Assembly: GCF_000419605.1 (NCBI RefSeq)
Contig: NZ_ATTI01000001.1
Span: forward strand, 1,584,501 to 1,648,500
Direction: 5' to 3'
Origin: Sphingomonas phyllosphaerae 5.2
GTDB lineage: Bacteria > Pseudomonadota > Alphaproteobacteria > Sphingomonadales > Sphingomonadaceae
DNA length: 64,000 nt
Numbering within the stretch: position 1 is the stretch's first letter; every line of letters starts with the position of its first letter. Made by a program: the position numbers and the translations under genes. This document shows positions 34,201-43,948 of this stretch, piece after piece. The notes beneath the pieces were generated by a model that made no database searches, was not told the DNA's origin, and was given only the letters and a program-made list of their open reading frames with translations.

Positions 34201-35946
34201 TCAATTTGCCCAGGCGGCATCGTCCAGGTGCAACTCCGCCACGTCGCGCCCGCTCCAGTCGTCACGCTTGGCACGTCCCGCCAGCCACAGGCGCCGTGAC
34301 GGACCCGCCGCCAGCAATGCCTGGCCGAGCGCGGTGTCGGCTGCGCGGAACGCCATCGCCTTCAGGCTCCGACCGTCGTCGCCCGCCACGATCGCGCGCA
34401 CGTGGCCGTTGCCGACGATGTCGACCTTGACCGCGCGGACCGGCCCGACCGCGACGCGCGGTGCCGGCCAGCCGGTGCCGTACGGCCCGCCAGCCTCCAG
34501 CGCGTCGACCAGCGACGGCGTAACGCCGCCCGGCGCCACGACCGAATCGAACAGCAAGGCACGCGCCGCCATCGCCGCCGCGACCGGCGCGGCCAGTCGC
34601 GCGTCGAGCCAGTCGGCGAACGCCGCCACGCGATCCGCCGCGATCGTCAGCCCTGCGGCCATCGCGTGCCCGCCGCCGGCGACCAGCAGGCCCTGTTCGC
34701 GGGCCGCCAGCACCGCCGCCCCCAGATCGACCCCGGTGATCGACCGCCCCGAACCCTTGCCGAAGCCGTCCTCGCCCAGCGCGACGACGATCGCGGGTCG
34801 TCCGAGCTTTTCCTTCAGCCGTCCCGCGACGATCCCGATCACGCCGGGGTGCCAGCCGGCGCCCGCCACCACGCACACCGCGCGATCGTGGCAGAGCAGC
34901 GCCTCGGCGCCCTCCTGCACCATCGCCTCGATCGCGCGACGTTCCTCGTTCAGCCGGTCGAGCTCGGTGGCGATCGCGCGCGCCTCCCCGGGATCCTCGG
35001 TGGTCAGGAGCCGCACGCCGAGGTCGGCGCGTCCGACGCGCCCGCCGGCGTTGATGCGCGGCCCGAGCGCGAAGCCGAGGTCGCTGGCGGTCGGGGCGCG
35101 GGTCAGCCGCGCCGCTTCGGCCAGCGCGGTCAGCCCGACGTTCCGGCGCTGCGCCATCACCTTCAGGCCCTGCGCGACGAACGCGCGGTTGAGCCCGCGC
35201 AACTGCGCGACATCGGCGACCGTGCCCAACGCAACGAGATCGAGCAGATCGAGCAGTCGCGGTTCGGTGCGCGTCGTGAAATAGCCGCGCCCGCGCAACT
35301 CGCGCACCAGTGCGGCGCCCAGCAGGAAGCAAACGCCGACCGCGGCGAGATGCCCGTGCGCCGCGCCCTCGGTCTCGTCGCATCGGTTGGGGTTCACCAC
35401 GGCGACGGCGTGCGGCAATTGCGTCGCGCATTGATGATGGTCGGCGACGATCACGTCGCAGCGCGCCGCCGCCAGCGCCTCGAACGCCTGCGCCCCGCAA
35501 TCGACGGTGACGATCAGCGTCGCGCCTTCGGCCGCAAGCCGCTCCATGGCCGGCGCGTTGGGACCATAGCCTTCAGCCATCCGGTCGGGGATATAGACGC
35601 GCGCGTCATGCCCCAGCGCGCGCAGCAGCAGCACCAGCAGTGCCGACGAGGTCGCGCCGTCGACGTCATAGTCGCCGAAGATCGCGATCGACTCGGCGCG
35701 CTCGACCGCGTCCGCCAGCCGCGCGGCGGCTGTGTCCATGTCACGGAAGATCGACGGGTCGGGCATGAAGGCGCGGATCGACGGCAGCTTGTGCGCGTCG
35801 AGCGTCTCGCGCGAGGCGCCGCGTGCGAGCAGCAACTGGGTGAGCAGATCGTCCGGCACGAACCCCTCGCGCTGGTCGGCGGCCAGCGCACGCCAGCGCC
35901 AGGGCTGGCCGAGGATCGAGCGCTCGACATCGAGGACATGGCGCAT
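34201..35946 (-). CDS. recJ: Single-stranded-DNA-specific 5'-3' exonuclease RecJ
   Basis: A 581-aa DHH-family nuclease used in mismatch repair and RecF-pathway recombination. Motif I is IFGDYDVDGATS at about 89-100, the DHH motif is VIVADHHQC, and the DHHA1 domain carries GGHAMAAGLTI with the glycine-rich GG(G/H) signature. A C-terminal OB-like domain closes the ring. The ATG at 35946 has AGGAGG 8 nt upstream; the longer frame to 36186 overlaps the divergent MerC-like gene and is not used. It is a housekeeping gene. Confidence 0.95.
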   Translation of the reverse strand: MRHVLDVERSILGQPWRWRALAADQREGFVPDDLLTQLLLARGASRETLDAHKLPSIRAFMPDPSIFRDMDTAAARLADAVERAESIAIFGDYDVDGATSSALLVLLLRALGHDARVYIPDRMAEGYGPNAPAMERLAAEGATLIVTVDCGAQAFEALAAARCDVIVADHHQCATQLPHAVAVVNPNRCDETEGAAHGHLAAVGVCFLLGAALVRELRGRGYFTTRTEPRLLDLLDLVALGTVADVAQLRGLNRAFVAQGLKVMAQRRNVGLTALAEAARLTRAPTASDLGFALGPRINAGGRVGRADLGVRLLTTEDPGEARAIATELDRLNEERRAIEAMVQEGAEALLCHDRAVCVVAGAGWHPGVIGIVAGRLKEKLGRPAIVVALGEDGFGKGSGRSITGVDLGAAVLAAREQGLLVAGGGHAMAAGLTIAADRVAAFADWLDARLAAPVAAAMAARALLFDSVVAPGGVTPSLVDALEAGGPYGTGWPAPRVAVGPVRAVKVDIVGNGHVRAIVAGDDGRSLKAMAFRAADTALGQALLAAGPSRRLWLAGRAKRDDWSGRDVAELHLDDAAWAN

Positions 35947-36052
35947 CCCGTGCCTCCTAGTCGACGCGGTGCCGCCCGTCACGTGGCAAGGGTCGCCGGT
36001 GCGAAATGAGACGTTGTAACATGGGGGCAACTGCCTTATTTGCAGCGACGTG

Positions 36053-36439
36053 ATGACGCGCGACCTCCTTGATGACCGGAAGACCAGTCGGCTGGATCGC
36101 TGGGCGATGTGGTTGTCCGCGGCATGCGTGGTGCATTGCCTGGCGACGACGGTGCTGGTCGCGGCGCTGTCGACTGCGGGCGGCATGCTGGGCAGCCCGC
36201 TGGTTCATGAAGGCGGACTGTTGGTGGCGATCGTGCTCGGTTGCGTCGCTTTCGGACGCGGCATCGTGGCGCATCGCCGCGTGCTGCCGATCGTGCTCGG
36301 TGCGACCGGACTGCTGTTGATGGCGGCGGCGCTGTTCGTTTCGCACGCGGGCGGGCACTTCGTGGAAGCGGCGCTCACCATCCTCGGGGTGGCGGTGCTG
36401 GCCGCCGGACATGCGCTCAACCGGCATCGTCATCCGTGA
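36053..36439 (+). CDS. MerC-domain membrane protein
   Basis: A 128-aa protein with four transmembrane helices. It has a cysteine in the first helix followed by VHCLATT, the pattern of MerC mercury transporters (CVVHC), and a histidine-rich end (HALNRHRHP). In many alphaproteobacteria MerC-like genes sit next to a Fur/Zur-type regulator, as here (36478), and may carry zinc or another soft metal instead of mercury. No other mer genes are near. ATG (36053) or the GTG three bases earlier may be the start. Confidence 0.78.
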   Translation: MTRDLLDDRKTSRLDRWAMWLSAACVVHCLATTVLVAALSTAGGMLGSPLVHEGGLLVAIVLGCVAFGRGIVAHRRVLPIVLGATGLLLMAAALFVSHAGGHFVEAALTILGVAVLAAGHALNRHRHP

Positions 36440-36477
36440 AACTTGCCGTGCGCGTCACGGCTGCCTAAATCCCCCGA

Positions 36478-36960
36478 ATGGCGCGACATCGACATCATGA
36501 GCCGCACGGCGACGACCTGCTCGCCGCTGCGCAGGCGACGCTGGAGCGATCCGGCGAACAATGGACGACGATGCGCGCCAGCGTATTCGCCGTGCTATCC
36601 GAGTTTGCGAAGCCCGCCTCCGCCTACGACATCGCCGAAGCTGTCTCGCGCAGCGAAGGGCGGCGAATCGCGGCCAACAGCATCTATCGCATCCTCGACC
36701 TGTTCGTTGCCGCGAACCTGGCGCTGCGGGTCGAAAGTGCGAACGCCTATGTCGCCAATGCCCATCCCGGATGCCGGCACGACTGCATCTTCCTCGTGTG
36801 CGACGGTTGCGGGAACACCACCCATTTCGATGACGATTCGCTGACCGGCGGCCTGCGCGCGGCGGCGGGTGCCGCAGGCTTCGTCGTTGAGCGCCCCGTG
36901 GTCGAGGTGCGTGGACGCTGCGCCGCCTGCGCAGCAGCGGGACAGACGCAAAGCGGGTAA
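36478..36960 (+). CDS. Fur-family metal-responsive transcriptional repressor (Zur-like)
   Basis: A 160-aa regulator with a winged-helix domain (residues about 15-90, [14 protein letters not shown] and [15 protein letters not shown]) and a metal-binding dimerisation domain. Structural zinc ligands are CDGCG (Cys108, Cys111) and CAAC near residues 148-151; HDCIFLVC contributes further His/Cys. Overall it looks more like Zur than iron-sensing Fur. It follows the MerC-like gene by 38 bp in the same direction. Which metal it senses is an inference. Confidence 0.85.
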   Translation: MARHRHHEPHGDDLLAAAQATLERSGEQWTTMRASVFAVLSEFAKPASAYDIAEAVSRSEGRRIAANSIYRILDLFVAANLALRVESANAYVANAHPGCRHDCIFLVCDGCGNTTHFDDDSLTGGLRAAAGAAGFVVERPVVEVRGRCAACAAAGQTQSG

Positions 36961-36995
36961 TCGACACACTGATCCTGCTCAGCTATTCCGGCTGG

Positions 36996-38927
36996 ATGGC
37001 CGAAGCCCCGAACACACCCCCGACTACGCCGTTGCTCGACACAGTCGCTACGCCCGCCGACCTCCGCCGCCTCAAGGCGGAGCAGTTACGACAGCTTGCC
37101 GACGAGCTGCGGCAGGAGACGATTTCAGCGGTCGGCGTGACCGGCGGCCACCTCGGCTCGGGGCTGGGCGTGGTCGAGCTGACCGTCGCGATCCACTACG
37201 TCTTCGACACGCCGCGCGATCGCCTGATCTGGGACGTCGGCCACCAATGCTACCCGCACAAGATCCTGACCGGTCGGCGCGACCGCATCCGCACCTTGCG
37301 GCAGGGCGGGGGCCTGTCCGGCTTCACCAAGCGTAGCGAGAGCGAGTACGATCCGTTCGGCGCCGCGCACAGCTCGACCTCGATCAGCGCCGCGCTCGGC
37401 TTCGCGACCGCCAGCAAGCTCGCGGGCAAGCCCGGCAAGGGTATTGCGGTGATCGGCGACGGCGCGATGTCGGCGGGCATGGCGTATGAGGCGATGAACA
37501 ACGCCGAGGCGGCGGGCAACCGGCTGGTCGTGATCCTGAACGACAACGACATGTCGATCGCCCCGCCGGTCGGCGGGTTGTCCGCCTATCTGTCGCGCAT
37601 GGTGTCGAGCCGCGAGTTCCTGGGCGTGCGCGACGTGATGAAGCGCATCGCCAAGCGCCTGCCGCGCCCGTTCCAGTCCGCAGCGCGCAAGACCGACGAA
37701 TATGCCCGCGGGATGACGATGGGCGGCACGTTGTTCGAGGAGCTGGGCTTCTACTACGTCGGCCCGATCGATGGTCACAACCTCGATCATCTGATCCCCG
37801 TGCTGGAGAACGTCCGCGACGCCGAGGAAGGCCCGATCCTGGTCCATGTCGTGACCAAGAAGGGGAAGGGCTACGCCCCCGCCGAGAAGGCTGCCGACAA
37901 ATATCACGGCGTGCAGAAGTTCGACGTCATCACCGGCACGCAGGCGAAGGCGCCGCCGGGGCCGCCCGCCTACCAGAACGTCTTCGGCGAGGCGCTGGCC
38001 AGTGCCGCGGACACTGACGACCGCATTTGCGCGATCACCGCGGCGATGCCGTCGGGCACCGGGCTGGACAGGTTCGCCGCCGCGCATCCCGATCGCTTCT
38101 TCGACGTCGGCATCGCCGAGCAGCATGCGGTCACCTTCGCAGCTGGTCTGGCGGCGCAGGGGATGCGGCCGTTCTGCGCGATCTATTCCACCTTCCTGCA
38201 ACGCGCTTACGATCAGGTCGTCCACGACGTGGCGATTCAGAATCTGCCGGTGCGGTTCGCGATCGATCGCGCCGGGCTGGTCGGTGCCGACGGCGCGACC
38301 CATGCCGGTAGCTTCGACGTCACCTATCTGGCGACGCTCCCCAATTTCGTCGTGATGGCCGCGGCGGACGAGGCCGAGCTGGTCCACATGGTGCAGACCT
38401 GTATCGAGCATGACAGCGGGCCGATCGCGGTTCGCTATCCGCGCGGCAACGGCACGGGCGTCGCGCTGCCCGCTGTCGCGAAGGCGCTGGAGATCGGCAA
38501 GGGCCGCATCGTGCGCGACGGCAAGAAGGTGGCGATCTTGTCGCTCGGCACGCGCCTTGCCGAGGCGCTGCGCGCTGCCGATACGCTGGATGCCAAGGGT
38601 CTGAGCACCACCGTCGCTGACCTGCGCTTCGCCAAGCCGCTGGACGAGGCGCTGATCCGCCGCCTGCTCACCACGCACGAGGTCGCGATCACGATCGAGG
38701 AGAATGCGATCGGCGGGCTCGGCGCGCATGTGTTGACGATGGCTTCGGACGAAGGGCTGACGGACGCCGGGCTGCGCATCCGCACGATGCGGCTGCCGGA
38801 CGTGTTCCAGGATCAGGACAAGCCGGAGGTGCAATATGCCGATGCGCGGCTCGATGCCGATGCGATCGTCGACACCGTCCTGAAGGCGCTGCGCTACAAC
38901 GAAGCGGGCGTCATCGCGCGCGCGTGA
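36996..38927 (+). CDS. dxs: 1-deoxy-D-xylulose-5-phosphate synthase
   Basis: A 643-aa thiamine-diphosphate enzyme that joins pyruvate and glyceraldehyde 3-phosphate in the first step of the MEP isoprenoid pathway. The N-terminal domain has [11 protein letters not shown] and the diphosphate-binding [16 protein letters not shown] with NDNDMSI. The middle domain has [12 protein letters not shown] and [13 protein letters not shown], with [12 protein letters not shown] before it. The C-terminal transketolase domain is complete. The length fits the family (620-645 aa). The following small gene starts at its stop (GTGA overlap). Confidence 0.96.
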   Translation: MAEAPNTPPTTPLLDTVATPADLRRLKAEQLRQLADELRQETISAVGVTGGHLGSGLGVVELTVAIHYVFDTPRDRLIWDVGHQCYPHKILTGRRDRIRTLRQGGGLSGFTKRSESEYDPFGAAHSSTSISAALGFATASKLAGKPGKGIAVIGDGAMSAGMAYEAMNNAEAAGNRLVVILNDNDMSIAPPVGGLSAYLSRMVSSREFLGVRDVMKRIAKRLPRPFQSAARKTDEYARGMTMGGTLFEELGFYYVGPIDGHNLDHLIPVLENVRDAEEGPILVHVVTKKGKGYAPAEKAADKYHGVQKFDVITGTQAKAPPGPPAYQNVFGEALASAADTDDRICAITAAMPSGTGLDRFAAAHPDRFFDVGIAEQHAVTFAAGLAAQGMRPFCAIYSTFLQRAYDQVVHDVAIQNLPVRFAIDRAGLVGADGATHAGSFDVTYLATLPNFVVMAAADEAELVHMVQTCIEHDSGPIAVRYPRGNGTGVALPAVAKALEIGKGRIVRDGKKVAILSLGTRLAEALRAADTLDAKGLSTTVADLRFAKPLDEALIRRLLTTHEVAITIEENAIGGLGAHVLTMASDEGLTDAGLRIRTMRLPDVFQDQDKPEVQYADARLDADAIVDTVLKALRYNEAGVIARA

Positions 38928-39325
38928 CCGGCTGGCAAAAGGTCGCCGCGCTGACGGCGTTGTACGTCGTCGGCATGTTGTGGGTGAACTGGACCATGGT
39001 GCGCCGGGTCCGCGGCGCTGTTGCGGAGCGCGCAGCATGGACCGCGGCCGACTTCGACGCGGTGTTCGCCGACGCCGATCCGCGTGTCGCGCCCGCGGTG
39101 CGCGCCGCGCTCGCGCAATGGTATGGGGAGGGCGTCGTCCCGCACCCCGAGGACACGTTCAAGCGCTTCTTGAAGATGGACCGCAGCGAGATCGACGATC
39201 TGGTCGCCGATGGCGCAGCGCGTCTGGAATTGCCGCCACCCGGCCCGGCTTTGCCCGACCTGCCCGATGTCGCGGCATTGGTGCGCTATCTTGACGATGT
39301 TGCCGATCGACCGACCCGACAATAA
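38924..39325 (+). CDS. Hypothetical membrane-anchored protein coupled to dxs
   Basis: A 133-aa protein with one N-terminal transmembrane helix ([20 protein letters not shown], residues 7-26) and a soluble remainder with acidic C-terminus ([19 protein letters not shown]). I do not recognise a family. The GTG start at 38924 overlaps the dxs stop by 4 nt, so it is co-translated with Dxs. Confidence 0.7.
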   Translation: MTGWQKVAALTALYVVGMLWVNWTMVRRVRGAVAERAAWTAADFDAVFADADPRVAPAVRAALAQWYGEGVVPHPEDTFKRFLKMDRSEIDDLVADGAARLELPPPGPALPDLPDVAALVRYLDDVADRPTRQ

Positions 39326-39393
39326 TCTTACGAAAGCGTGCTTGCCTTCGGTCGATACACCGCCTACGTTGAACGTGTTAAACGGAGGGGCAG

Positions 39394-39630
39394 GTGCTCG
39401 GCGTCAGGCTCGATACGGAACTGGAAGAACGGCTCGCCAATGTCGCGCGCACGCAAGGTCGCAGCAAGAGCGACATCGCGCGCGAGGCGGTGCGTCGTTA
39501 TGTCGAGCTGCACGACGAGGCGTTTCGCCGCGAGGCGCGGCGCCAGTCGCAACGCGCCTCACGCCGCGACACGCATCAGGATTACGCCTTCTGGGAACGC
39601 GCCGAGCAGGAGGATTCCGCATGGCGCTGA
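39394..39630 (+). CDS. Ribbon-helix-helix antitoxin
   Basis: A 78-aa protein opening with the RHH DNA-binding fold (LGVRLDTELEERLANVA, then GRSKSDIAREAVRRYVE). This is followed by a charged C-terminal tail that would wrap the toxin. The GTG start at 39394 has GGAGGGG upstream. The toxin gene starts 10 nt inside its end, the usual order of an autoregulated type II module in which the RHH dimer binds its own promoter (about 39330-39390). Confidence 0.85.
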   Translation: MLGVRLDTELEERLANVARTQGRSKSDIAREAVRRYVELHDEAFRREARRQSQRASRRDTHQDYAFWERAEQEDSAWR

Positions 39631-39986
39631 GCGAACCATCGGCCATCGATACGGTCGAGATCCGCCACGGCGCGATCGTGTTGGTCGCCGCGCCCGATGA
39701 GGCGAGCGGCGGACCGCGCCCCTGCGTCGTGGTGCAGGCCGACCTGTTCAACGACAGCCACGCGACCGTCACGCTCTGCCCGCTGACCCCGGTGGTCGGC
39801 GGCGAAGTGCTGTTCCGGGTCGCCATCTCGCCACAGGAGCATACCGGGCTCACCGTCGAGTGCGAAGTGCAGGTCGACCGCATCACCAGCGTGCGGCGTC
39901 ATCGCATCGTCAAGCTCGTAGGCCATGCCTCCGCCACCCGCATGGAGCAGGTCGATCAGGCGCTCCGTCGCTGGCTCGCTTTGTAG
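39621..39986 (+). CDS. MazF/PemK-family endoribonuclease toxin
   Basis: A 121-aa SH3-like barrel toxin. IRHGAIVLVAAP is the first strand, RPCVVVQAD the second, with TVTLCPLTPV and ECEVQVDRITSVRRHRI, where the catalytic Arg and Ser/Thr normally lie. MazF cuts mRNA at specific short sequences and inhibits growth when its antitoxin is degraded. Overlap of 10 nt with the RHH antitoxin gene indicates coupled expression. The RHH + MazF pairing is a common combination. Confidence 0.88.
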   Translation: MALSEPSAIDTVEIRHGAIVLVAAPDEASGGPRPCVVVQADLFNDSHATVTLCPLTPVVGGEVLFRVAISPQEHTGLTVECEVQVDRITSVRRHRIVKLVGHASATRMEQVDQALRRWLAL

Positions 39987-40008
39987 AATCACAGGACAGG
40001 AAGATATC

Positions 40009-40917
40009 ATGACGCCGATCGTCACATCGATTCTGGAAAAGTACGAAGCCACCAGCCCGGCGGTGAAGGCCAATCTCGCGCGTATCCTGATGCAGGGGAA
40101 GCTGGGCGGCACCGGCAAGCTGATCATCCTGCCGGTCGATCAGGGCTTCGAGCATGGCCCGGCGCGCAGCTTCGCGATCAACCCGCCGGCCTACGACCCG
40201 CACTACCATTATCAGCTCGCGGTCGATGCCGGCCTGTCGGCATTCGCCGCGCCGCTCGGGATGCTGGAGGCGGGGGCCGACACGTTCGCCGGGCAGATCC
40301 CGACGATCCTGAAGCTCAACAGCTCGAACAGCTGGGCGACGGAGATCGCGCAGGCGCAGACCGGCAGCGTCGAGGACGCGCTGCGCCTGGGCTGCGCGGC
40401 GATCGGCTTCACGATCTATCCCGGCGCGGACGACATCTTCCTGGCGATGGAGCAGATCCGCGAGCTGCGCGAGGAAGCCGCCGCGGCCGGCCTCGCCACC
40501 GTCATCTGGAGCTACCCGCGCGGCGGCAAGCTCAGCAAGGATGGCGAACTGGCGCTCGACGTCGGCGCCTATGCCGCGCACATGGCGGCGCTGCTCGGCG
40601 CACACATCATCAAGGTGAAGCTGCCCAGCGCGCATATCGAGCAGGCAGAAGCCAAGAAGAGCTACGAGGGCAGCGACTGGTCGAACCAGGCCGATCGCGT
40701 CCGCCATGTCGTGCAGTCGAGCTTCGCCGGTCGCCGCATCGTCGTCTTCTCGGGCGGCGCATCGAAGGGCGTCGATGCGGTCTACCAGGACGCACGCGAC
40801 ATCCTCGCGGGTGGCGGCAACGGCTCGATCATCGGTCGCAACACCTTCCAGCGCGAGCGCGGCGAGGCGCTGGCGATGCTCGACAAGCTGGTGTCGATCT
40901 ACAAGGGTCAGGAATGA
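40009..40917 (+). CDS. Class I fructose-bisphosphate aldolase (FbaB/DhnA type)
   Basis: A 302-aa Schiff-base aldolase that splits fructose 1,6-bisphosphate into dihydroxyacetone phosphate and glyceraldehyde 3-phosphate in the central Embden-Meyerhof route. It shows LPVDQGFEHGPA near the start, SSNSWATEIA and the strand ending IIKVKLPSAH, which carries the catalytic lysine, plus VFSGGASKG and GRNTFQR phosphate-binding loops. The ATG at 40009 has AGGAAG upstream. A hairpin follows the stop codon. It is monocistronic. Confidence 0.9.
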   Translation: MTPIVTSILEKYEATSPAVKANLARILMQGKLGGTGKLIILPVDQGFEHGPARSFAINPPAYDPHYHYQLAVDAGLSAFAAPLGMLEAGADTFAGQIPTILKLNSSNSWATEIAQAQTGSVEDALRLGCAAIGFTIYPGADDIFLAMEQIRELREEAAAAGLATVIWSYPRGGKLSKDGELALDVGAYAAHMAALLGAHIIKVKLPSAHIEQAEAKKSYEGSDWSNQADRVRHVVQSSFAGRRIVVFSGGASKGVDAVYQDARDILAGGGNGSIIGRNTFQRERGEALAMLDKLVSIYKGQE

Positions 40918-40924
40918 GGGTGGC

Positions 40925-40945
40925 GGGCGGCTTCGACGGCCGCCC
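40925..40945 (+). terminator. Hairpin after the aldolase gene
   Basis: A 7-bp stem GGGCGGC / GCCGCCC with loop TTCGACG starts 8 nt after the stop. No T-run, so a weak or Rho-assisted terminator. Confidence 0.35.
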
Positions 40946-41001
40946 ACCGCTGCGCGTGAACAGAACTTTCGCGCACGCGCCGAACCGGCTACGCGGGCCG
41001 G

Positions 41002-41682
41002 ATGACTGAAGACCCGCTCGGCCCGCTCGACCCCGATTTCGGTGCCAATTTCAGGCGTGACGACCGCCGCCCGCCCTGCCAGCTGTATCTGGTGTCGCCG
41101 CTCGACGTGACCGGCACCTTCCCCGACCGGCTCGCGCGCGCGCTGGATGCCGGTGCGGTCGCCGCGTTCCAGTTCCGCGTGAAGGACGTCGATCAGCATA
41201 CCGCCGCGCGGCTCGCCGAGCCGCTGCAGCGCATCTGTGCCGATCGCGAGGTGGCGTTCATCGTCAACGATTCCACCAGCTTGGCCAAGCGGCTCGGCGC
41301 GGATGGCGTGCATCTGGGGCAGGAGGACGGCGACCCGCGCGAGGCGCGCGCCGCGCTCGGCCCGACCGCTCAGATCGGCGTCACCTGCCACGACAGCCGC
41401 CACCTGGCGATGGAGGCCGGCGAAGCGGGGGCGGACTATGTAGCGTTCGGCAGTTTCTACCCCACCACCACCAAGCAGGTGGAGCATCACCCCGATCCGG
41501 TGATCCTGTCGTGGTGGCATGCGCTGTTCGAACTGCCGTCGGTCGCGATTGGCGGCATCACACCCGACAATGCCGCGCCGCTGATCGCCGCCGGCGCGGA
41601 CTTCATCGCCGCGAGCCATGCGGTGTGGGGCGGCGACGAGGCCGCGGCGATCCGCGCCTTCGATGCGGTGCTGAAGGGCTGA
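41002..41682 (+). CDS. thiE: Thiamine phosphate synthase
   Basis: A 226-aa TIM-barrel enzyme that joins HMP-pyrophosphate and the thiazole phosphate to make thiamine phosphate. Visible motifs are LYLVSPLDV, FQFRVKDVD (substrate lysine), FIVNDSTSLA, DGVHLGQED, TCHDSRHLAMEAGEAGADYVA and GGITPDNAAPLIAAGADFIA. Length and motifs are normal except a slightly longer N-terminus (about 20 residues) than E. coli ThiE. It is not beside other thi genes. Confidence 0.92.
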   Translation: MTEDPLGPLDPDFGANFRRDDRRPPCQLYLVSPLDVTGTFPDRLARALDAGAVAAFQFRVKDVDQHTAARLAEPLQRICADREVAFIVNDSTSLAKRLGADGVHLGQEDGDPREARAALGPTAQIGVTCHDSRHLAMEAGEAGADYVAFGSFYPTTTKQVEHHPDPVILSWWHALFELPSVAIGGITPDNAAPLIAAGADFIAASHAVWGGDEAAAIRAFDAVLKG

Positions 41683-41742
41683 CGGACCCACGCGGCGCCA
41701 ACGGCGTTGTTACGGTACCGAAAATACGAGAGGTGCCGTCCT

Positions 41743-42732
41743 GTGAAGCGTATCGCTGCCGCCATCCTGATCGCCGCAACGGCCCCCGCGCTGGCGCAGG
41801 CCCCTGCGCGCCCGACGCTCGACCCGGCCGTGATGCGGATGCAGGTCGTGCTCGACAAGCTTGGCTTCGGCCCCGGCATCATCGACGGGCGCACCGGCCA
41901 GTCGCTCACCAACGCGCTCAAGGGCTTTCAGGAAAGTCGCGGGCTACGCGTCACCGGGACGCCCGATGCCGCCACGATCGACGCGCTGCGTCGCTATGGC
42001 AACGTCCGCGCGACGATGGCAGTGACGCTCGACGCCGCGGCGATGAGCGGGCCGTATGTCGCGCACATGCCCAAGGATTATGCCGAGCAGGCCAAGCTGC
42101 CGTCGATGGCGTACAGTCGCCCGCTCGAAAAGCTCGCCGAGCGCTTCCACACGACGCCTGCGGTACTGGCTGAACTGAACCCCGGCGTGACGACGATCGG
42201 CGTCGGTTCGAAGATCAACGTCCCCAATACCTTCCCGACGTCGAGGGCCTATCCCGCCGATGCGACGCCGGCGTGGCGCGCGACGCTCTCCTCGCTCAAC
42301 GTCGAGGCGGCGGTGCCGAAGGCTGCCCGGATCGTCGTCGACAAATCGGATGGCATCCTGCGCGTGTTGGACGGCAACGGCCGGGTGGTGGCGCAATATA
42401 CCGCCACGATCGGGTCGTCGCGTGACCCGCTGCCGCTGGGTAACTGGAAGGTGCTGCACGTCTCGCCCAATCCGGACTGGAAGATGAACCCCAAGATCCT
42501 GAAAGGGGTCAGCGACGACAAGCAGGCGCAGATCGTCCCGCCGGGACCGAACAACCCGGTCGGCGTGGTCTGGATCGACCTCAGCAAGGAGCATTACGGC
42601 ATCCACGGGACCAGCGAGCCACAGCAGATCGGCCGTGCGCAATCGAACGGGTGCGTGCGGCTGACCAACTGGGACGCAGCGCGGGTGGCGTTGATGGTGA
42701 AGGGCGGAACCCCGGTGCTGTTCCAGGCCTGA
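41743..42732 (+). CDS. L,D-transpeptidase (YkuD) with peptidoglycan-binding and LysM-like domains
   Basis: A 329-aa periplasmic enzyme with a short signal peptide (VKRIAAAILIAATAPALAQA) and a peptidoglycan-binding domain at about 30-85. A LysM-like segment follows at about 125-162 (YSRPLEKLAERF, ELNPGV, VGSKINVPN), then a YkuD domain. The active site is His288 (HGTSEP) and Cys304 in SNGCVR. It makes 3-3 cross-links in peptidoglycan or attaches lipoproteins. The GTG start at 41743 gives the signal peptide; a ribosome site GAGAGG lies 13 nt upstream. The following peptidase gene starts one base after its stop. Confidence 0.9.
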   Translation: MKRIAAAILIAATAPALAQAPARPTLDPAVMRMQVVLDKLGFGPGIIDGRTGQSLTNALKGFQESRGLRVTGTPDAATIDALRRYGNVRATMAVTLDAAAMSGPYVAHMPKDYAEQAKLPSMAYSRPLEKLAERFHTTPAVLAELNPGVTTIGVGSKINVPNTFPTSRAYPADATPAWRATLSSLNVEAAVPKAARIVVDKSDGILRVLDGNGRVVAQYTATIGSSRDPLPLGNWKVLHVSPNPDWKMNPKILKGVSDDKQAQIVPPGPNNPVGVVWIDLSKEHYGIHGTSEPQQIGRAQSNGCVRLTNWDAARVALMVKGGTPVLFQA

Positions 42733-42733
42733 C

Positions 42734-43318
42734 ATGACGCGGCTCGGCTGGTCGATCCTGGCGGTGATCCTGCTGCTCGGGGCCGGATTCGCATCGGTCG
42801 TGTCGATCGGCTCGTCGCCGGTCGTGACGCCGCCGCAAGCCGTCGCACCGACGGCGCAGCCGGACCCACGCGGCGGACGCCTTCCGGTGCCGGTCGCCGG
42901 TGTGGCGCGCGACGCGCTGGTCGACACATGGGGGCAGGCGCGGGCCGGTGGCGCGCGCCATCATGATGCGATCGATATCATGGCGCCGCAAGGCACGCCG
43001 GTGATCGCGGTGGCGGATGGCCGCGTCGAGAAGCTGTTCGACAGCGTCGACGGCGGACGCACCGTCTATCTGCGCGCATCGGACGGCGGCACCGTCTATT
43101 ATTACGCGCATCTGGCCGATTATCGCCCTGGTCTGATAGAGGGACAGGCGGTGCGGCGCGGGGAGATGCTGGCCACCGTCGGCGCGACCGGCAATGCCGA
43201 TGCGTCGGCGCCGCACCTCCATTTTTCGGTGCTGCGCATGGCGCCGGGTGAGGGCTGGTCGGGCGGGCAGGCGGTCGATCCCTATCCGCTTCTTGCCCAA
43301 ACGCGCGGCAATCGCTAA
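42734..43318 (+). CDS. M23-family (lysostaphin-like) metallopeptidase
   Basis: A 194-aa protein with an N-terminal membrane/signal helix (LGWSILAVILLLGAGFAS, residues 4-21) and an M23 domain. The zinc ligands are His77 and Asp81 (HHDAID) and the HLHF motif (His161, His163). Such enzymes cut peptide cross-bridges in peptidoglycan or act as activators of amidases. It starts one base after the L,D-transpeptidase stop, so a cell-wall pair is expressed together. A hairpin with a T-tract follows. Confidence 0.92.
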   Translation: MTRLGWSILAVILLLGAGFASVVSIGSSPVVTPPQAVAPTAQPDPRGGRLPVPVAGVARDALVDTWGQARAGGARHHDAIDIMAPQGTPVIAVADGRVEKLFDSVDGGRTVYLRASDGGTVYYYAHLADYRPGLIEGQAVRRGEMLATVGATGNADASAPHLHFSVLRMAPGEGWSGGQAVDPYPLLAQTRGNR

Positions 43319-43335
43319 GCCGCCGCCATCGGCGC

Positions 43336-43368
43336 CCGCGGATCACCGCCGGCGCCGCGGCTCTTTTT
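43336..43368 (+). terminator. Likely intrinsic terminator after the M23 peptidase gene
   Basis: CCGCGG (43336-43341) pairs with CCGCGG (43355-43360) around a GC-rich loop and is followed by CTCTTTTT. It lies between the peptidase stop and efp. Confidence 0.5.
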
Positions 43369-43384
43369 AATCAGGCGAAGCCCC

Positions 43385-43948
43385 ATGAAGATCAGCGGCG
43401 TGGACATCCGTCCCGGCAACATCATCGAGTACGAAGGCGGCATCTGGCGCGCGGTCAAGATCCAGCACACGCAGCCCGGGAAGGGCGGCGCGTACATGCA
43501 GGTCGAGCTCAAGAACCTGCGCGACGGCCGCAAGAACAACGTCCGCTTCCGCTCCGCCGAAACTGTCGAGCGCGTCCGCCTCGACACCAAGGATTTCCAG
43601 TTCCTGTTTGCGGAGGGCGACGGGCTGGTCTTCATGGACAAGGAAACCTACGATCAGGTGACGCTGCCGCGCGACCTGCTCGGCGACGCCGCCGCCTTCC
43701 TGCAGGATGGCATGGACGTCGTCATGGAGCTTCATGACGAGGAGCCGATCAGCGTGCAGCTCCCCGACACGATCGAGGCGACGATCGTCGAGGCCGATGC
43801 AGTGGTGAAGGGACAGACCGCCTCGTCGAGCTACAAGCCGGCGATCCTCGACAATGGCGTCCGCGTGATGGTGCCGCCGCATATCGCCAGTGGCGTGCGG
43901 ATCGTCGTCGACGTGTACGAGCAGACCTACGTCCGTCGCGCCGACTGA
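43385..43948 (+). CDS. efp: Translation elongation factor P
   Basis: A 187-aa protein of the usual length with KOW-like and two OB-fold domains. It helps ribosomes through proline-rich stretches. The modification-site loop TQPGKGGA places Lys33 where EpmA-type factors carry beta-lysine; whether this organism modifies it is not visible here. Other marks are RSAETVERV and the conserved C-terminal [14 protein letters not shown]. The gene is monocistronic between the cell-wall pair and the monophosphatase. Confidence 0.95.
   Translation: MKISGVDIRPGNIIEYEGGIWRAVKIQHTQPGKGGAYMQVELKNLRDGRKNNVRFRSAETVERVRLDTKDFQFLFAEGDGLVFMDKETYDQVTLPRDLLGDAAAFLQDGMDVVMELHDEEPISVQLPDTIEATIVEADAVVKGQTASSSYKPAILDNGVRVMVPPHIASGVRIVVDVYEQTYVRRAD

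Noticed and set aside
34402..36009. 535-codon plus-strand frame
   Set aside because: Antisense of recJ. Arg/Asp/Gln-rich shadow with no motif.
36001..36052. Zur box upstream of the MerC-like gene
   Set aside because: GTTGTAACATGG resembles half of a Zur site, but the second half is absent, so I could not support it.
37125..39038. 637-codon minus-strand frame
   Set aside because: Antisense of dxs; dxs has complete catalytic motifs, so this is a shadow.
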